From NCBI RefSeq assembly GCF_019449275.2, contig NZ_JAHZQZ020000016.1, positions 21,309 through 85,308 on the forward strand: a stretch of 64,000 bases of DNA, read 5' to 3'. The notes below the pieces were generated by a model. It was not told the origin of the DNA. It saw only the letters and a list, made by a program, of their open reading frames with translations, and made no database searches. This document shows positions 56,630 to 64,000 of the stretch, piece after piece; within the stretch, counting starts at the first letter, position 1; each line of letters opens with the position of its first letter. The position numbers and the translations under genes are program-made. Origin of the DNA: Microbacterium sp. HD4P20. GTDB taxonomy: Bacteria; Actinomycetota; Actinomycetes; Actinomycetales; Microbacteriaceae.

Positions 56630-57781
56630 TCAGGATATTCCGATCACGTGCGGAAAGGCCGAATCGCGTCCCTGGAACTCGAGGATCGCCGGGTTCAGCA
56701 CGCGACCGTCGGATATCTCCGTCGCGCGGCGGATCGTCTCATTGCCGGCCCACGCGGCCGGCCCGCCCATCACGATGGGGATGAACGACTGCAGGGCCTC
56801 GCTGATCTCCCAGCTGGCCGAGTTCCACAGGAACGACGGGCTGTGGTCCACCCCGTAGTAGTTGATGGTCTCGCCCACGGTGAACATCGGGGCCGCGAAG
56901 GATGTCGGCCGGGCCCACTCGAACCCCATCCCCTCGTCGCACGAGACGTCGACGATCAGGCTCCCGGTGCGGAACGCCCCCAGATCGCTCTCGCGAAGAT
57001 AGAGGAGCGGGCGGTTGGGGTCTTGCAGCGTGCAGTTGACGACGATGTCGCTCTCGGCGAGGAACGGTGCGAGCGGCACGCGGCCCTCATCCGTGATGAC
57101 TTCGCTGAGGTAGGGCTCGTCGTCATGGTCGAACTGGATGATGTGCGCGGCGTGGATGGGCGAGGCCACCGACGCCGCCCGCCGATTGGTCAGTACGCGG
57201 ACGTCGTGGACGCCGTGCGCACGGAGCGCGGTGACGGCCCCGCGAGCGGTCGCGCCGAACCCGATGACGACCGCCGAGACGCGTCGGCCGTAGTCGCCCG
57301 TCGAACCACACAGCTGCAGCGCGTGCAGCACCGAGCAATAGCCTGCGAGCTCATTGTTCATATGGAACACATGCAGCCCGAAGGTGCCGTCGCCGCCCCA
57401 ATGGTTCATAGCCTCGAAGGCGATGACCGTGAGCCGCTTGTCGATCGCCAGCTGCGTCATCCGCTCGTCCTGCACGAGGTGGGGCCAGCCCCACAGCACC
57501 TGGCCGTCCTGCAGGTCCTGCAGATCCTCCGCTTGCGGCTTGGGCAGGAGCACGATGTCGGATGCCGCGATCACCTCCTGACGGGAGGCGAGGCGGCCCA
57601 CGAACGGGCGGATCTCGTCGTCCGGGACGCCGAATCGCTCGCCGTATGTCTCTTCGACGATGATCCGCTCACCTAGGTCATGCGGGAGGCGCTCGAAGTG
57701 GCCGGGGTGGATCGGAACCCGTCTTTCATCGGGTTTGCGCGACGTTCCGATGACGCCGAGGATCGGTGCAGCAGCGGTCAT
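56630..57781 (-). CDS. Alanine dehydrogenase-fold protein, N5-(carboxyethyl)ornithine synthase-like
   Basis: 383-residue AlaDH/PNT-family protein. The N-terminal domain starts LGVIGTSRKPDERRVPIHPGHF and contains VLLPKPQAEDLQDLQDGQVL; the Rossmann motif is VVIGFGATARGAV near 169-181. The spacing resembles Lactococcus N5-(carboxyethyl)ornithine synthase, which makes an opine from ornithine and pyruvate. True alanine dehydrogenase markers are less clear. It stands upstream of the flavin pair with 55 nt between. Substrate assignment is tentative. Confidence 0.7.
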   Translation of the reverse strand: MTAAAPILGVIGTSRKPDERRVPIHPGHFERLPHDLGERIIVEETYGERFGVPDDEIRPFVGRLASRQEVIAASDIVLLPKPQAEDLQDLQDGQVLWGWPHLVQDERMTQLAIDKRLTVIAFEAMNHWGGDGTFGLHVFHMNNELAGYCSVLHALQLCGSTGDYGRRVSAVVIGFGATARGAVTALRAHGVHDVRVLTNRRAASVASPIHAAHIIQFDHDDEPYLSEVITDEGRVPLAPFLAESDIVVNCTLQDPNRPLLYLRESDLGAFRTGSLIVDVSCDEGMGFEWARPTSFAAPMFTVGETINYYGVDHSPSFLWNSASWEISEALQSFIPIVMGGPAAWAGNETIRRATEISDGRVLNPAILEFQGRDSAFPHVIGIS

Positions 57782-57876
57782 GGTGGCCTCGTTCCGTGCG
57801 CAGGGCAGGAGAGTCCCCGGGCTCCTGACGCTACACCCGGCATGGGCGCCTTCCTCCGCTGGTCGGCGTCACTCGG

Positions 57877-59613
57877 TCAGGCGCCGCCCGAGGCCGCGCG
57901 CAGCACGACGGCCTCCCACGGCCGCAGCGACAGGGTGCCGCCCTCGATGACCGGAGGATCGGCGTAGTTGCCCAGCACGAGCTCTGCCCGCCCTGGGTTC
58001 AGTCCGGTGATGCCGACCCGCTGCACGTCGGCCGAGAAATTGCCCGCCACGAAGAGCGACGGCCCCTCGCCCGAGCGCGTGAAGGCGTACACGTGCGGGT
58101 GCTCGTGCTCGACGAGGGCGAAGTCGCCCAACCGCACCACGGGGTCCTCGTGGCGCAGGCGGATGAGCCGGCGGTAGTGGTGGAAGACGGATGCCGGGTC
58201 TGCGCGCTCCGCATCGGCATTGGCGGTCACGTGGTTGGGGTTCACCCCGATCCATGGTTCCCCTGACGTGAAACCAGCGGAGGGCCCGGCATCCCACTGC
58301 ACGGGCGTGCGCGCGTTGTCGCGGCTTCCCGAGGCGAGAGCCTCGACCAGCTGCGCGTCGGTCATCCGTCCGTGTGCGTGGGCCTCGGCGGCGTAGCGGA
58401 TCGACTCGATGTCGCGGTAGTCGGCGAGCTCGTCGAAGTGCGCGTCGGTCATGCCGAGTTCTTCGCCCTGGTAGATGTACGGTGTGCCGCGGTGAAGGTG
58501 CAGCACGGTGGCGAGCATCGTGGCGGACTCCCGGCGGTAGGCGCCGTCGTCGCCGAACCGCGACACGATGCGCGGCTGATCGTGATTGCACCAGTAGAGC
58601 GCGTTCCAGCCCACGCCGAAGAGCCCGGCCTGCCACCGCGTCATCGTCGCCTTGAGCACTCGCAGGTCGAGCGGTCGCAGATCGAACCGGCCGCCGGGGC
58701 CGTGGTCGAGGTGCATGTGCTCGAACGTGAACACCATGTCGAGCTCTTGGCGGGCAGGGTCGGTGAACAGCTGGGCGTCCTCGACCGTCGCACCCGGCGT
58801 CTCGCCGACCAGCAGCAGGGCGTCGCGGCGACCGGCGAAGACCTCGTGGTGCATCTCGTGGAGGAACTCGTGCAGGCGCGGCCCGTTGACGGTGTGCGCA
58901 CGGTTGTCGCCGTAGAGCCCGTCGCCGACGCCGTCCGCGAGCGAGCCGTCGTCGCCGACCGTCTTGGAGATGAGGTTGATCACATCCATGCGGAAGCCGT
59001 CGATGCCCCGGTCGAGCCACCAGCGCATCATGTCGTAGATCGCCGCGCGCACCGCCGGGTTCTCCCAGTTGAGGTCCGGTTGCTTCCGGCTGAAGAGATG
59101 GAGGTAGTACTCACCCGTCGCCTCGTCGAACTCCCACGCGGGGCCGGAGAAGTACGAGCCCCAGTTCGTCGACTCCGCGCCGGGGGTGCCGGGTTCCATC
59201 CCCTCCCGCGGGGGTCGCCACCAGTACCAGTCGCGCTTGGGGCTGTCCTTGGACGAGCGGGACTCGATGAACCAGGGATGCTCGTCGCTGGTGTGATTCA
59301 CGACGAGGTCCATCACCACCTTGATGTCGCGCTCGTGCAGCGCGGCGACGACGTGATCGAGATCGGCGAGAGTCCCGAAGATCGGATCGACGTCGCGGTA
59401 GTCGCTGATGTCGTAGCCGTTGTCATCCTGCGGGCTGCGGTAGATGGGCGAGAACCACACCACGTCCACGCCCAATTCGACGAGGTGGTCGATGCGCTGC
59501 AGCACGCCCGGCAGGTCTCCGACGCCGTCACCGTCGGAGTCCTGAAACGAGCGCGGATAGATCTGGTAGACGACCGCACCGGTCCACCATGCGGGCGGGT
59601 CGTTCGGACTCAT
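57877..59613 (-). CDS. GH13 alpha-glucosidase (oligo-1,6-glucosidase type)
   Basis: Hydrolyses alpha-glucosidic bonds in small malto- or isomalto-oligosaccharides. 578-residue (beta/alpha)8 enzyme with the catalytic nucleophile D210 (GFRMDVI), acid/base E271 (LLVGETPG) and transition-state D345 (NHDQPR). The first motif WWTGAVVYQIYPRSF and VVNHTSDEH are typical. No signal peptide, so it acts on imported sugars. The ATG at 59613 is chosen; four codons upstream another ATG is available. Follows an alpha/beta-hydrolase gene by 21 nt. Confidence 0.92.
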   Translation of the reverse strand: MSPNDPPAWWTGAVVYQIYPRSFQDSDGDGVGDLPGVLQRIDHLVELGVDVVWFSPIYRSPQDDNGYDISDYRDVDPIFGTLADLDHVVAALHERDIKVVMDLVVNHTSDEHPWFIESRSSKDSPKRDWYWWRPPREGMEPGTPGAESTNWGSYFSGPAWEFDEATGEYYLHLFSRKQPDLNWENPAVRAAIYDMMRWWLDRGIDGFRMDVINLISKTVGDDGSLADGVGDGLYGDNRAHTVNGPRLHEFLHEMHHEVFAGRRDALLLVGETPGATVEDAQLFTDPARQELDMVFTFEHMHLDHGPGGRFDLRPLDLRVLKATMTRWQAGLFGVGWNALYWCNHDQPRIVSRFGDDGAYRRESATMLATVLHLHRGTPYIYQGEELGMTDAHFDELADYRDIESIRYAAEAHAHGRMTDAQLVEALASGSRDNARTPVQWDAGPSAGFTSGEPWIGVNPNHVTANADAERADPASVFHHYRRLIRLRHEDPVVRLGDFALVEHEHPHVYAFTRSGEGPSLFVAGNFSADVQRVGITGLNPGRAELVLGNYADPPVIEGGTLSLRPWEAVVLRAASGGA

Positions 59614-59634
59614 GGCCGATCGCATCCCGACACC

Positions 59635-60546
59635 CTACTCCGCCGCCGCCTCGTCCGCCCGGGGCCGGCGCGCCTCGGCGAACAGCCGCAGCATGTCCCG
59701 CGCGAGCTGATGCGGAGCCGTCTCGCACGGCGCATGACCGGTCGGGTACGTCGCGACCCTCGCCCCGATGCGCGCGGCGTAGGCGTCGTGCTGCGCCTGG
59801 GGCCACAGATCCTGCTCCCCGACGGCGATGAGCTTCGGGATGTCGATGGCGGCGACGTCTTCGGCGACGTCGGGCATCGCCATCATCAGGCCGACGACGT
59901 CGTCGATGCACGCGCGCTGGGTCACCGGCAGCCGCTCGCGGACGAACGCGATACGCCCGGGCGGAGTGCGGTTGAGGTTGTAGCGGATGCCCCACAGGAT
60001 CAGCCCCGCAGCGCGATGTGGCGACATATCGGAGATGGGACCGATGTGCTTGACGCCACGGAACACCTGCCCCGTTGCCGGCGGTGCCGACATCAGGGTC
60101 AGGCTGCGGAAGAGCTCGGGACGCTCGATGAGCGCGAGCTCGGTGACGAGCCCCGCGAAGCTGTATCCCAGTACGTGCGCCGGCATGCCGTCCTCGAGGA
60201 TCGCAACGAGATCATCGACGAAGAGGCGATAGTCGTACCTCTCCCGCGGTGGGTGCAGATGCGCGGGTCCCGCGTCCACCGACTCCCAGTGCCCCGCGAG
60301 ATCGAACGACTCGACGCGATATCCGGCCGCCGCGAGCACCGGCATCAGCAGGACGAAGTCCTCCTTCGAGCCCGCAACGCCGGGCATCAGCACGACCCGC
60401 GGCGCATCCGGATCGCCCAGACGCACGCGGGCCAGGCCACCGCTCGGCGCAGCGAAGACGTCCCGCTCGGTGCCCGCGGGAAAGACGCGCCAGTCGAGGT
60501 CGGGTATGGCCTGGTCGCGCTCGAGCGCGTCGTCGATCGTCGTCAT
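59635..60546 (-). CDS. Alpha/beta hydrolase
   Basis: 303-residue hydrolase with nucleophile S129 in VLGYSFAGL, aspartate in GEQDLWP and histidine in TGHAPCE. The oxyanion region is LMPGVAGS near 53-60. Closest in look to carboxylesterase/haloperoxidase-type hydrolases; substrate unknown. It precedes the glucosidase gene on the same strand (21 nt), so the two are probably cotranscribed, though no shared pathway is evident. Confidence 0.85.
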   Translation of the reverse strand: MTTIDDALERDQAIPDLDWRVFPAGTERDVFAAPSGGLARVRLGDPDAPRVVLMPGVAGSKEDFVLLMPVLAAAGYRVESFDLAGHWESVDAGPAHLHPPRERYDYRLFVDDLVAILEDGMPAHVLGYSFAGLVTELALIERPELFRSLTLMSAPPATGQVFRGVKHIGPISDMSPHRAAGLILWGIRYNLNRTPPGRIAFVRERLPVTQRACIDDVVGLMMAMPDVAEDVAAIDIPKLIAVGEQDLWPQAQHDAYAARIGARVATYPTGHAPCETAPHQLARDMLRLFAEARRPRADEAAAE

Positions 60547-60654
60547 TGCGCCGAAGAGACTACCGTCCGCCATCCGCCCGCCGTGGCAGCGGTCTCGGAG
60601 CCGTCGGATTCCTGAGAGGGGTTAGTCTGGTCTGCGCCGAGCGAGGGGGTGACG

Positions 60655-61824
60655 ATGGCCGGGAGCGCTCCACCGCCGGCGGCTCGCACAGGCCCGATCC
60701 CGCGAGCACGACGACGGACGCCGTTCTGGGACAACGCGCGGTTCGCCTGCATCGTCCTGGTCGTCCTCGGCCATGCCGTGCAGCGCCTCACATACGACTC
60801 CGACATCGCGCTGGGCCTGTATTTGCTGGTCTACGCCTTCCACATGCCGGCGTTCGCCATCATCTCGGGCTACTTCTCCAAGTCGGAGTCGCCGACGAAG
60901 ACGCAGATGGCCCGCGTGATCACCGACATCCTGGTGCCGTACGTGATCTTCGAGGGCTTATGGTCCCTGACGAAGTGGCTGGTCGAGGGGCGGGCGACTG
61001 CAAACCTCACCGAGCCGTCATGGACGCTGTGGTTCCTGCTGGCGCTGGGCATCTTCCGACTCGTCCTGCCCTACCTGGCGCTGCTGCGCTGGCCCCTGGC
61101 CTGGACGCTGGTCGTCTCGATCGGCGCCGGCTACGTCCCGAACATCGACTCGACCTTCTCGCTGTCGCGGACGCTCGGCCTGCTCCCCTTCTTCGCACTG
61201 GGGTGGTGGCTGCGCGAGCACCGCGTCGTCGACCGTCTGCGGCTGCTGGACCGCCGGCCCTGGTGGGTGGTCTCGGGCGGCTTCGGACTGTTTCTCGTCG
61301 CCGGGTGGGCCGCGTGGTTCTTCGTCGACGGCTGGCGCGACATGAACCTGCGCGAATGGCTCTTCTACGACGACAACTACGCAGCCATCGGCGGCACGCA
61401 ATGGTGGGCGGGAGGTGTGCGCCTGGCACTGATGGCGATCGCCCTCGTGCTCTCGGCGGCGTTCTTCGCGCTGATGCCGAGGGGCGGCCACTGGTGGACC
61501 CACTTCGGCAGATACACGATGTACGTCTACCTGCTGCACTCGTTCGTGCTGTATCCGTTCCGCGAGAGCGGCGTGCTGCGGCATGCCGAGCCGACCTGGA
61601 TCTGGCTCCCGCTGGTGATCATCCTGTCGGTGCTCATCGCGTTGGGCCTGGCCACCCGCCCGGTGCGACGCGTCTTCCGGCCGCTCATCGAACCGCGCCC
61701 GACGTGGCTCTTCGTCGATCGCACGTTGGCCTCGCGCGAAGGTCACCGGAGCGATCCCACCGGCTCGCGGCGCCCGCGGGAGGGATCCCGGATGCCGCGG
61801 CCCGATCCGCGTCAGAACGGCTGA
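60655..61824 (+). CDS. Acyltransferase 3 family membrane protein
   Basis: 389-residue integral membrane acyltransferase with about ten helices. The conserved first helix motif WDNARFACIVLVVLGHA contains the catalytic His, and HMPAFAIISGYFSKS follows. Such enzymes O-acylate cell-wall or exported sugars. ATG at 60655 has GAGGGG at good spacing. It is divergent from the hydrolase gene across 108 nt and ends 3 nt before the WYL gene stop. Acceptor unknown. Confidence 0.87.
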   Translation: MAGSAPPPAARTGPIPRARRRTPFWDNARFACIVLVVLGHAVQRLTYDSDIALGLYLLVYAFHMPAFAIISGYFSKSESPTKTQMARVITDILVPYVIFEGLWSLTKWLVEGRATANLTEPSWTLWFLLALGIFRLVLPYLALLRWPLAWTLVVSIGAGYVPNIDSTFSLSRTLGLLPFFALGWWLREHRVVDRLRLLDRRPWWVVSGGFGLFLVAGWAAWFFVDGWRDMNLREWLFYDDNYAAIGGTQWWAGGVRLALMAIALVLSAAFFALMPRGGHWWTHFGRYTMYVYLLHSFVLYPFRESGVLRHAEPTWIWLPLVIILSVLIALGLATRPVRRVFRPLIEPRPTWLFVDRTLASREGHRSDPTGSRRPREGSRMPRPDPRQNG

Positions 61825-61827
61825 GGC

Positions 61828-62781
61828 TCACTTCCCGGCCGCGCGCGTGTACACATCGGCGAGGTGCCGGAGATGCGGAACGAGCTCGGCCGGCTCCTCG
61901 ACGGTGAAGTCCATGCCGAGCATGCCGATGTATGCCGCGATCGTCTCGAGGCTGTCAGCGCCGGTCACGAGCACCGACGTGCCCTCGTCGACGGCTTCGA
62001 CAACGCCCACCGTGGGGTTGATCCGCGCCACCACACGATCGGCGGGCGCGTCGATGCGCAGGCGCGCGTGCACCTTCCACCCGCTGGCGGCGATCGAGCG
62101 CAGCGCGAAGGCCGTGTAGTCCCCTCCCGGTATCGGAACCGGAGAGAAGGGCCGCCGCGTCGGCATGCGCGGTTCCACCCAGTCCAGCCTGAAGGTCTCC
62201 CATCCCCCGTCATCGGGATCGCGGGCGACGAGATACCAGCGGCGCTGCCAGCTCAGGACGCGGTACGGTTCCACCCGGCGGGGGTGCCCGCGATAATCCA
62301 ACCGCAGCCACTCGACGTCGCTGATGGCCTGTGCGACGGCACTCAGCGTGCGGGAGTCGACCTCCGGATCCGGTGCGTCGGTGTCGACGTTCTCCGGCGC
62401 ACGATCGACGGTCCCCGCGACGGCATCGACCGTGGCCCGAAGTCTCGGCGGGAGCACCTGGAGCAGCTTGGCGAGCGCCCGGGCGCCGGCATCCGCGATT
62501 CCCGCCACCCCCGGCGCGACGCGCAGTCCGATCGCGACCGCCACGGCCTCGTCGTCTTCGAGGAGAAGCGGCGGCATCTTCCCCCCGGCGCCCAGCCGGT
62601 ACGAGCCCGTGCGGCCCCGCGTCGCATCGACGGGGTAGCCGAGCGAACGGAGCCGATCGACGTCGTTGCGGATCGTCCGCGGCGAGACGCCGAGCCGCCG
62701 GGCGAGCTCCGGGCCGGTCCAGTCCGCCCGACTCTGGAGCAGTCCCAGGAGCGCCAACATCCGCGCCGAGGTGTCAGCCAT
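61828..62781 (-). CDS. WYL-domain transcriptional regulator
   Basis: 317 residues: N-terminal HTH type 11 (residues about 5-50, LARRLGVSPRTIRNDVDRLR), a middle linker and the WYL ligand-binding domain near 165-230 (VLSWQRRWYLVARDP), which often binds nucleic acids or small molecules. Start at 62781 with GAGAAA upstream. Divergent from the epoxide hydrolase gene with only 65 nt between, so it probably controls that gene and itself. Confidence 0.88.
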   Translation of the reverse strand: MADTSARMLALLGLLQSRADWTGPELARRLGVSPRTIRNDVDRLRSLGYPVDATRGRTGSYRLGAGGKMPPLLLEDDEAVAVAIGLRVAPGVAGIADAGARALAKLLQVLPPRLRATVDAVAGTVDRAPENVDTDAPDPEVDSRTLSAVAQAISDVEWLRLDYRGHPRRVEPYRVLSWQRRWYLVARDPDDGGWETFRLDWVEPRMPTRRPFSPVPIPGGDYTAFALRSIAASGWKVHARLRIDAPADRVVARINPTVGVVEAVDEGTSVLVTGADSLETIAAYIGMLGMDFTVEEPAELVPHLRHLADVYTRAAGK

Positions 62782-62799
62782 GGTATTTCTCGACATTCT

Positions 62800-62828
62800 C
62801 TATATCAGGAAGGAAACGTGCCTATATC
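62800..62828. promoter_or_regulatory. Direct repeats between WYL regulator and epoxide hydrolase
   Basis: CTATATC occurs at 62800-62806 and 62822-62828, 22 bp apart (two helical turns), in the 65-nt shared promoter region. Candidate operator for the WYL regulator. Confidence 0.4.
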
Positions 62829-62846
62829 GACCGTAACGTCAGTGTC

Positions 62847-63986
62847 ATGAACAGCGCAACCGCCTCCACGGCCATCCGTCCCTTCCGCGTCGAGATCGCT
62901 CAGGCCGATCTCGACGACCTCCAGGCCCGGCTCGCTCGCACCCGCCTGCCCCAGGCAGCGCCGGTCGACGACTGGACCTCCGGCACGCCGACGTCGTACC
63001 TGCGCGAGGCCATCGCGCAGTGGCGCGACGGATTCGACTGGCGCGCCGCCGAAGCCCGCATGAACGAGCACCCGCAGTTCACCACCGAGATCGAGGGACA
63101 GACCATCCACTTCGTCCACGTCCGGTCGCCGCACGAGGACGCGACCCCCCTGCTGCTGGCTCACACCTACCCCGGTTCCTTCGCCGACTACCTCGACGTG
63201 ATCGGGCCGCTCGTCGATCCGGTCGCCCACGGCGGCCGCGCCGAGGACGCGTTCGACGTCGTCATCCCGGACGCCCCGGGCTTCGGATTCAGCCAGCCGG
63301 TCGTCGAATCGGGGTGGACCACCGCGCGCGTGGCCGCGGCTTACGACACCCTGATGCGTCGTCTGGGCTACGACTCGTACGGCATCCACGGCAGCGACAA
63401 CGGCGCGATGGTCGCGCGCGAGCTGGGGCTGCTCGCACCCGAGGGCTTCCTCGGCCTGCACGTGCTGCAGCTGTTCTCCTTCCCGTCCGGCGACCCCGCC
63501 GAGTTCGAGAAGCTCGAGCCGCAGGACTACGCGGGCCTGGAGCACATGCAGTGGTTCCAGTCGGTCGGCGGATACAACACCATGAACGCGTCACGTCCCC
63601 AGACCATCGCCGCCGGTCTCTCGGACTCACCCGTCGGCCTGCTCGCCTACTCCGAGCTGTTCAACTCGTTCGGCAACGGCACCAGCCTGGTGCCGCTGGA
63701 CGCCATCCTCACCGAGGTGAGCATCGCATGGTTCGCTAACGCCTCGGCCGGGATGTCGCGCGCGTACCGCGAGAACGCCCTGGCCGAGGCTGAGCCCCGC
63801 GTCAGCGGAGCACGCACCGGCGTCGCCGTCTTCGCCGACGACTTCCAGACGATCAGGGTCTTCGCCGAGCGTGACAACTCGAACATCGTGCACTGGAGCC
63901 GCTTCGAACGCGGCGGCCACTACGCGGCCCTCGAGGTTCCCGAGGTGCTGGCCGGCGACATCCGGGCCTTCTTCGCGACAGCGTGA
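62847..63986 (+). CDS. Epoxide hydrolase, EHN-domain type
   Basis: 379-residue alpha/beta hydrolase with the N-terminal EHN domain (FRVEIAQADLDDLQARLART, near 13-32). The nucleophile D184 lies in GIHGSDNGA, and the histidine H358 in ERGGHYAAL. The oxyanion motif is HTYPGS at 106-111 instead of the common HGWPGS. It opens epoxides to diols; actual substrate unknown. Divergent from the WYL regulator. The gene ends at 63986, so only 14 bases remain in the window. Confidence 0.9.
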   Translation: MNSATASTAIRPFRVEIAQADLDDLQARLARTRLPQAAPVDDWTSGTPTSYLREAIAQWRDGFDWRAAEARMNEHPQFTTEIEGQTIHFVHVRSPHEDATPLLLAHTYPGSFADYLDVIGPLVDPVAHGGRAEDAFDVVIPDAPGFGFSQPVVESGWTTARVAAAYDTLMRRLGYDSYGIHGSDNGAMVARELGLLAPEGFLGLHVLQLFSFPSGDPAEFEKLEPQDYAGLEHMQWFQSVGGYNTMNASRPQTIAAGLSDSPVGLLAYSELFNSFGNGTSLVPLDAILTEVSIAWFANASAGMSRAYRENALAEAEPRVSGARTGVAVFADDFQTIRVFAERDNSNIVHWSRFERGGHYAALEVPEVLAGDIRAFFATA

Positions 63987-64000
63987 CGGGCGGGCGGCGG

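Overview
The window is high-GC actinobacterial chromosome and looks like Microbacterium or a close relative in the Microbacteriaceae. The reasons are about 70% GC with strongly G/C third codon positions, near-gapless ATGA and GTGA operon overlaps, -10 boxes of the TAGGCT type with short leaders, a LexA box of the TCGAAC-N4-GTTCGA form, and typical neighbourhoods: recA-recX-miaB-miaA behind DUF3046 and clgR, pgsA-cinA-clgR next to ftsK, and a CE1758/CE1759 luciferase-reductase pair. I see no phage, integrase, transposase, CRISPR array, tRNA or rRNA. This is mostly core chromosome with a more variable tail after about 47 kb.

Layout. 0-1.3 kb: glutamate-type ABC importer (binding lipoprotein cut by the window edge, plus its ATPase). 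1.4-3.9 kb: SPOUT methyltransferase and the infC-rpmI-rplT operon ending in a 16-bp terminator. 4.3-9.7 kb: PLP decarboxylase, SseB-like protein and hisC-hisB-hisH-hisA(priA). 9.7-11.1 kb: divergent lexA and a LysM membrane protein, the place where other Gram-positives keep an SOS division inhibitor. 11.1-23 kb: membrane protein of unknown function, metF-metE, S9 peptidase, hflX, RsmC-like methyltransferase, dapF and an orphan cytochrome b. 23-33 kb, all on the minus strand: ftsK, pgsA, cinA, clgR, DUF3046, recA, recX, miaB, miaA and an acetyltransferase. 33-37.9 kb: RNase J, dapA, a short-chain dehydrogenase, and thyA-dfrA. 38-44.1 kb: thioredoxin/DUF4395/OsmC/epimerase block, dapB, and a degenerate aldo/keto reductase. 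44.4-47.4 kb: pnp and two small proteins. 47.5-51 kb: dicarboxylate carrier divergent from a CitA/DcuS-type two-component system. 51-64 kb: glycosyltransferase-SGNH fusion, DedA, nuclease, flavin pair, AlaDH-like enzyme, GH13 glucosidase, hydrolases, acyltransferase, WYL regulator and epoxide hydrolase.

How the genes work together: diaminopimelate/lysine synthesis is spread over dapA, dapB and dapF; one-carbon and methionine metabolism over metF, metE, thyA and dfrA; SOS and repair over lexA, the LysM gene, recA and recX; RNA processing and translation over rnj, pnp, miaA, miaB, infC, rplT and rpmI.

The points most worth a second look are: a stand-alone QcrB paralogue that keeps the Qo motif and the ligands of one haem but has lost both ligands of the other; an aldo/keto reductase fold with all four catalytic residues replaced; a lexA-adjacent LysM gene whose promoter overlaps an inverted repeat and whose leader is almost entirely one 15-bp hairpin; a mannosyltransferase fused to an SGNH hydrolase; a miaA without a normal start codon behind a repeat element; a 34-bp tandem array at the end of the RNase J gene; and a strong excess of the word GGATGC/GCATCC. 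All functional calls come from reading the translated sequence; no database search was run.
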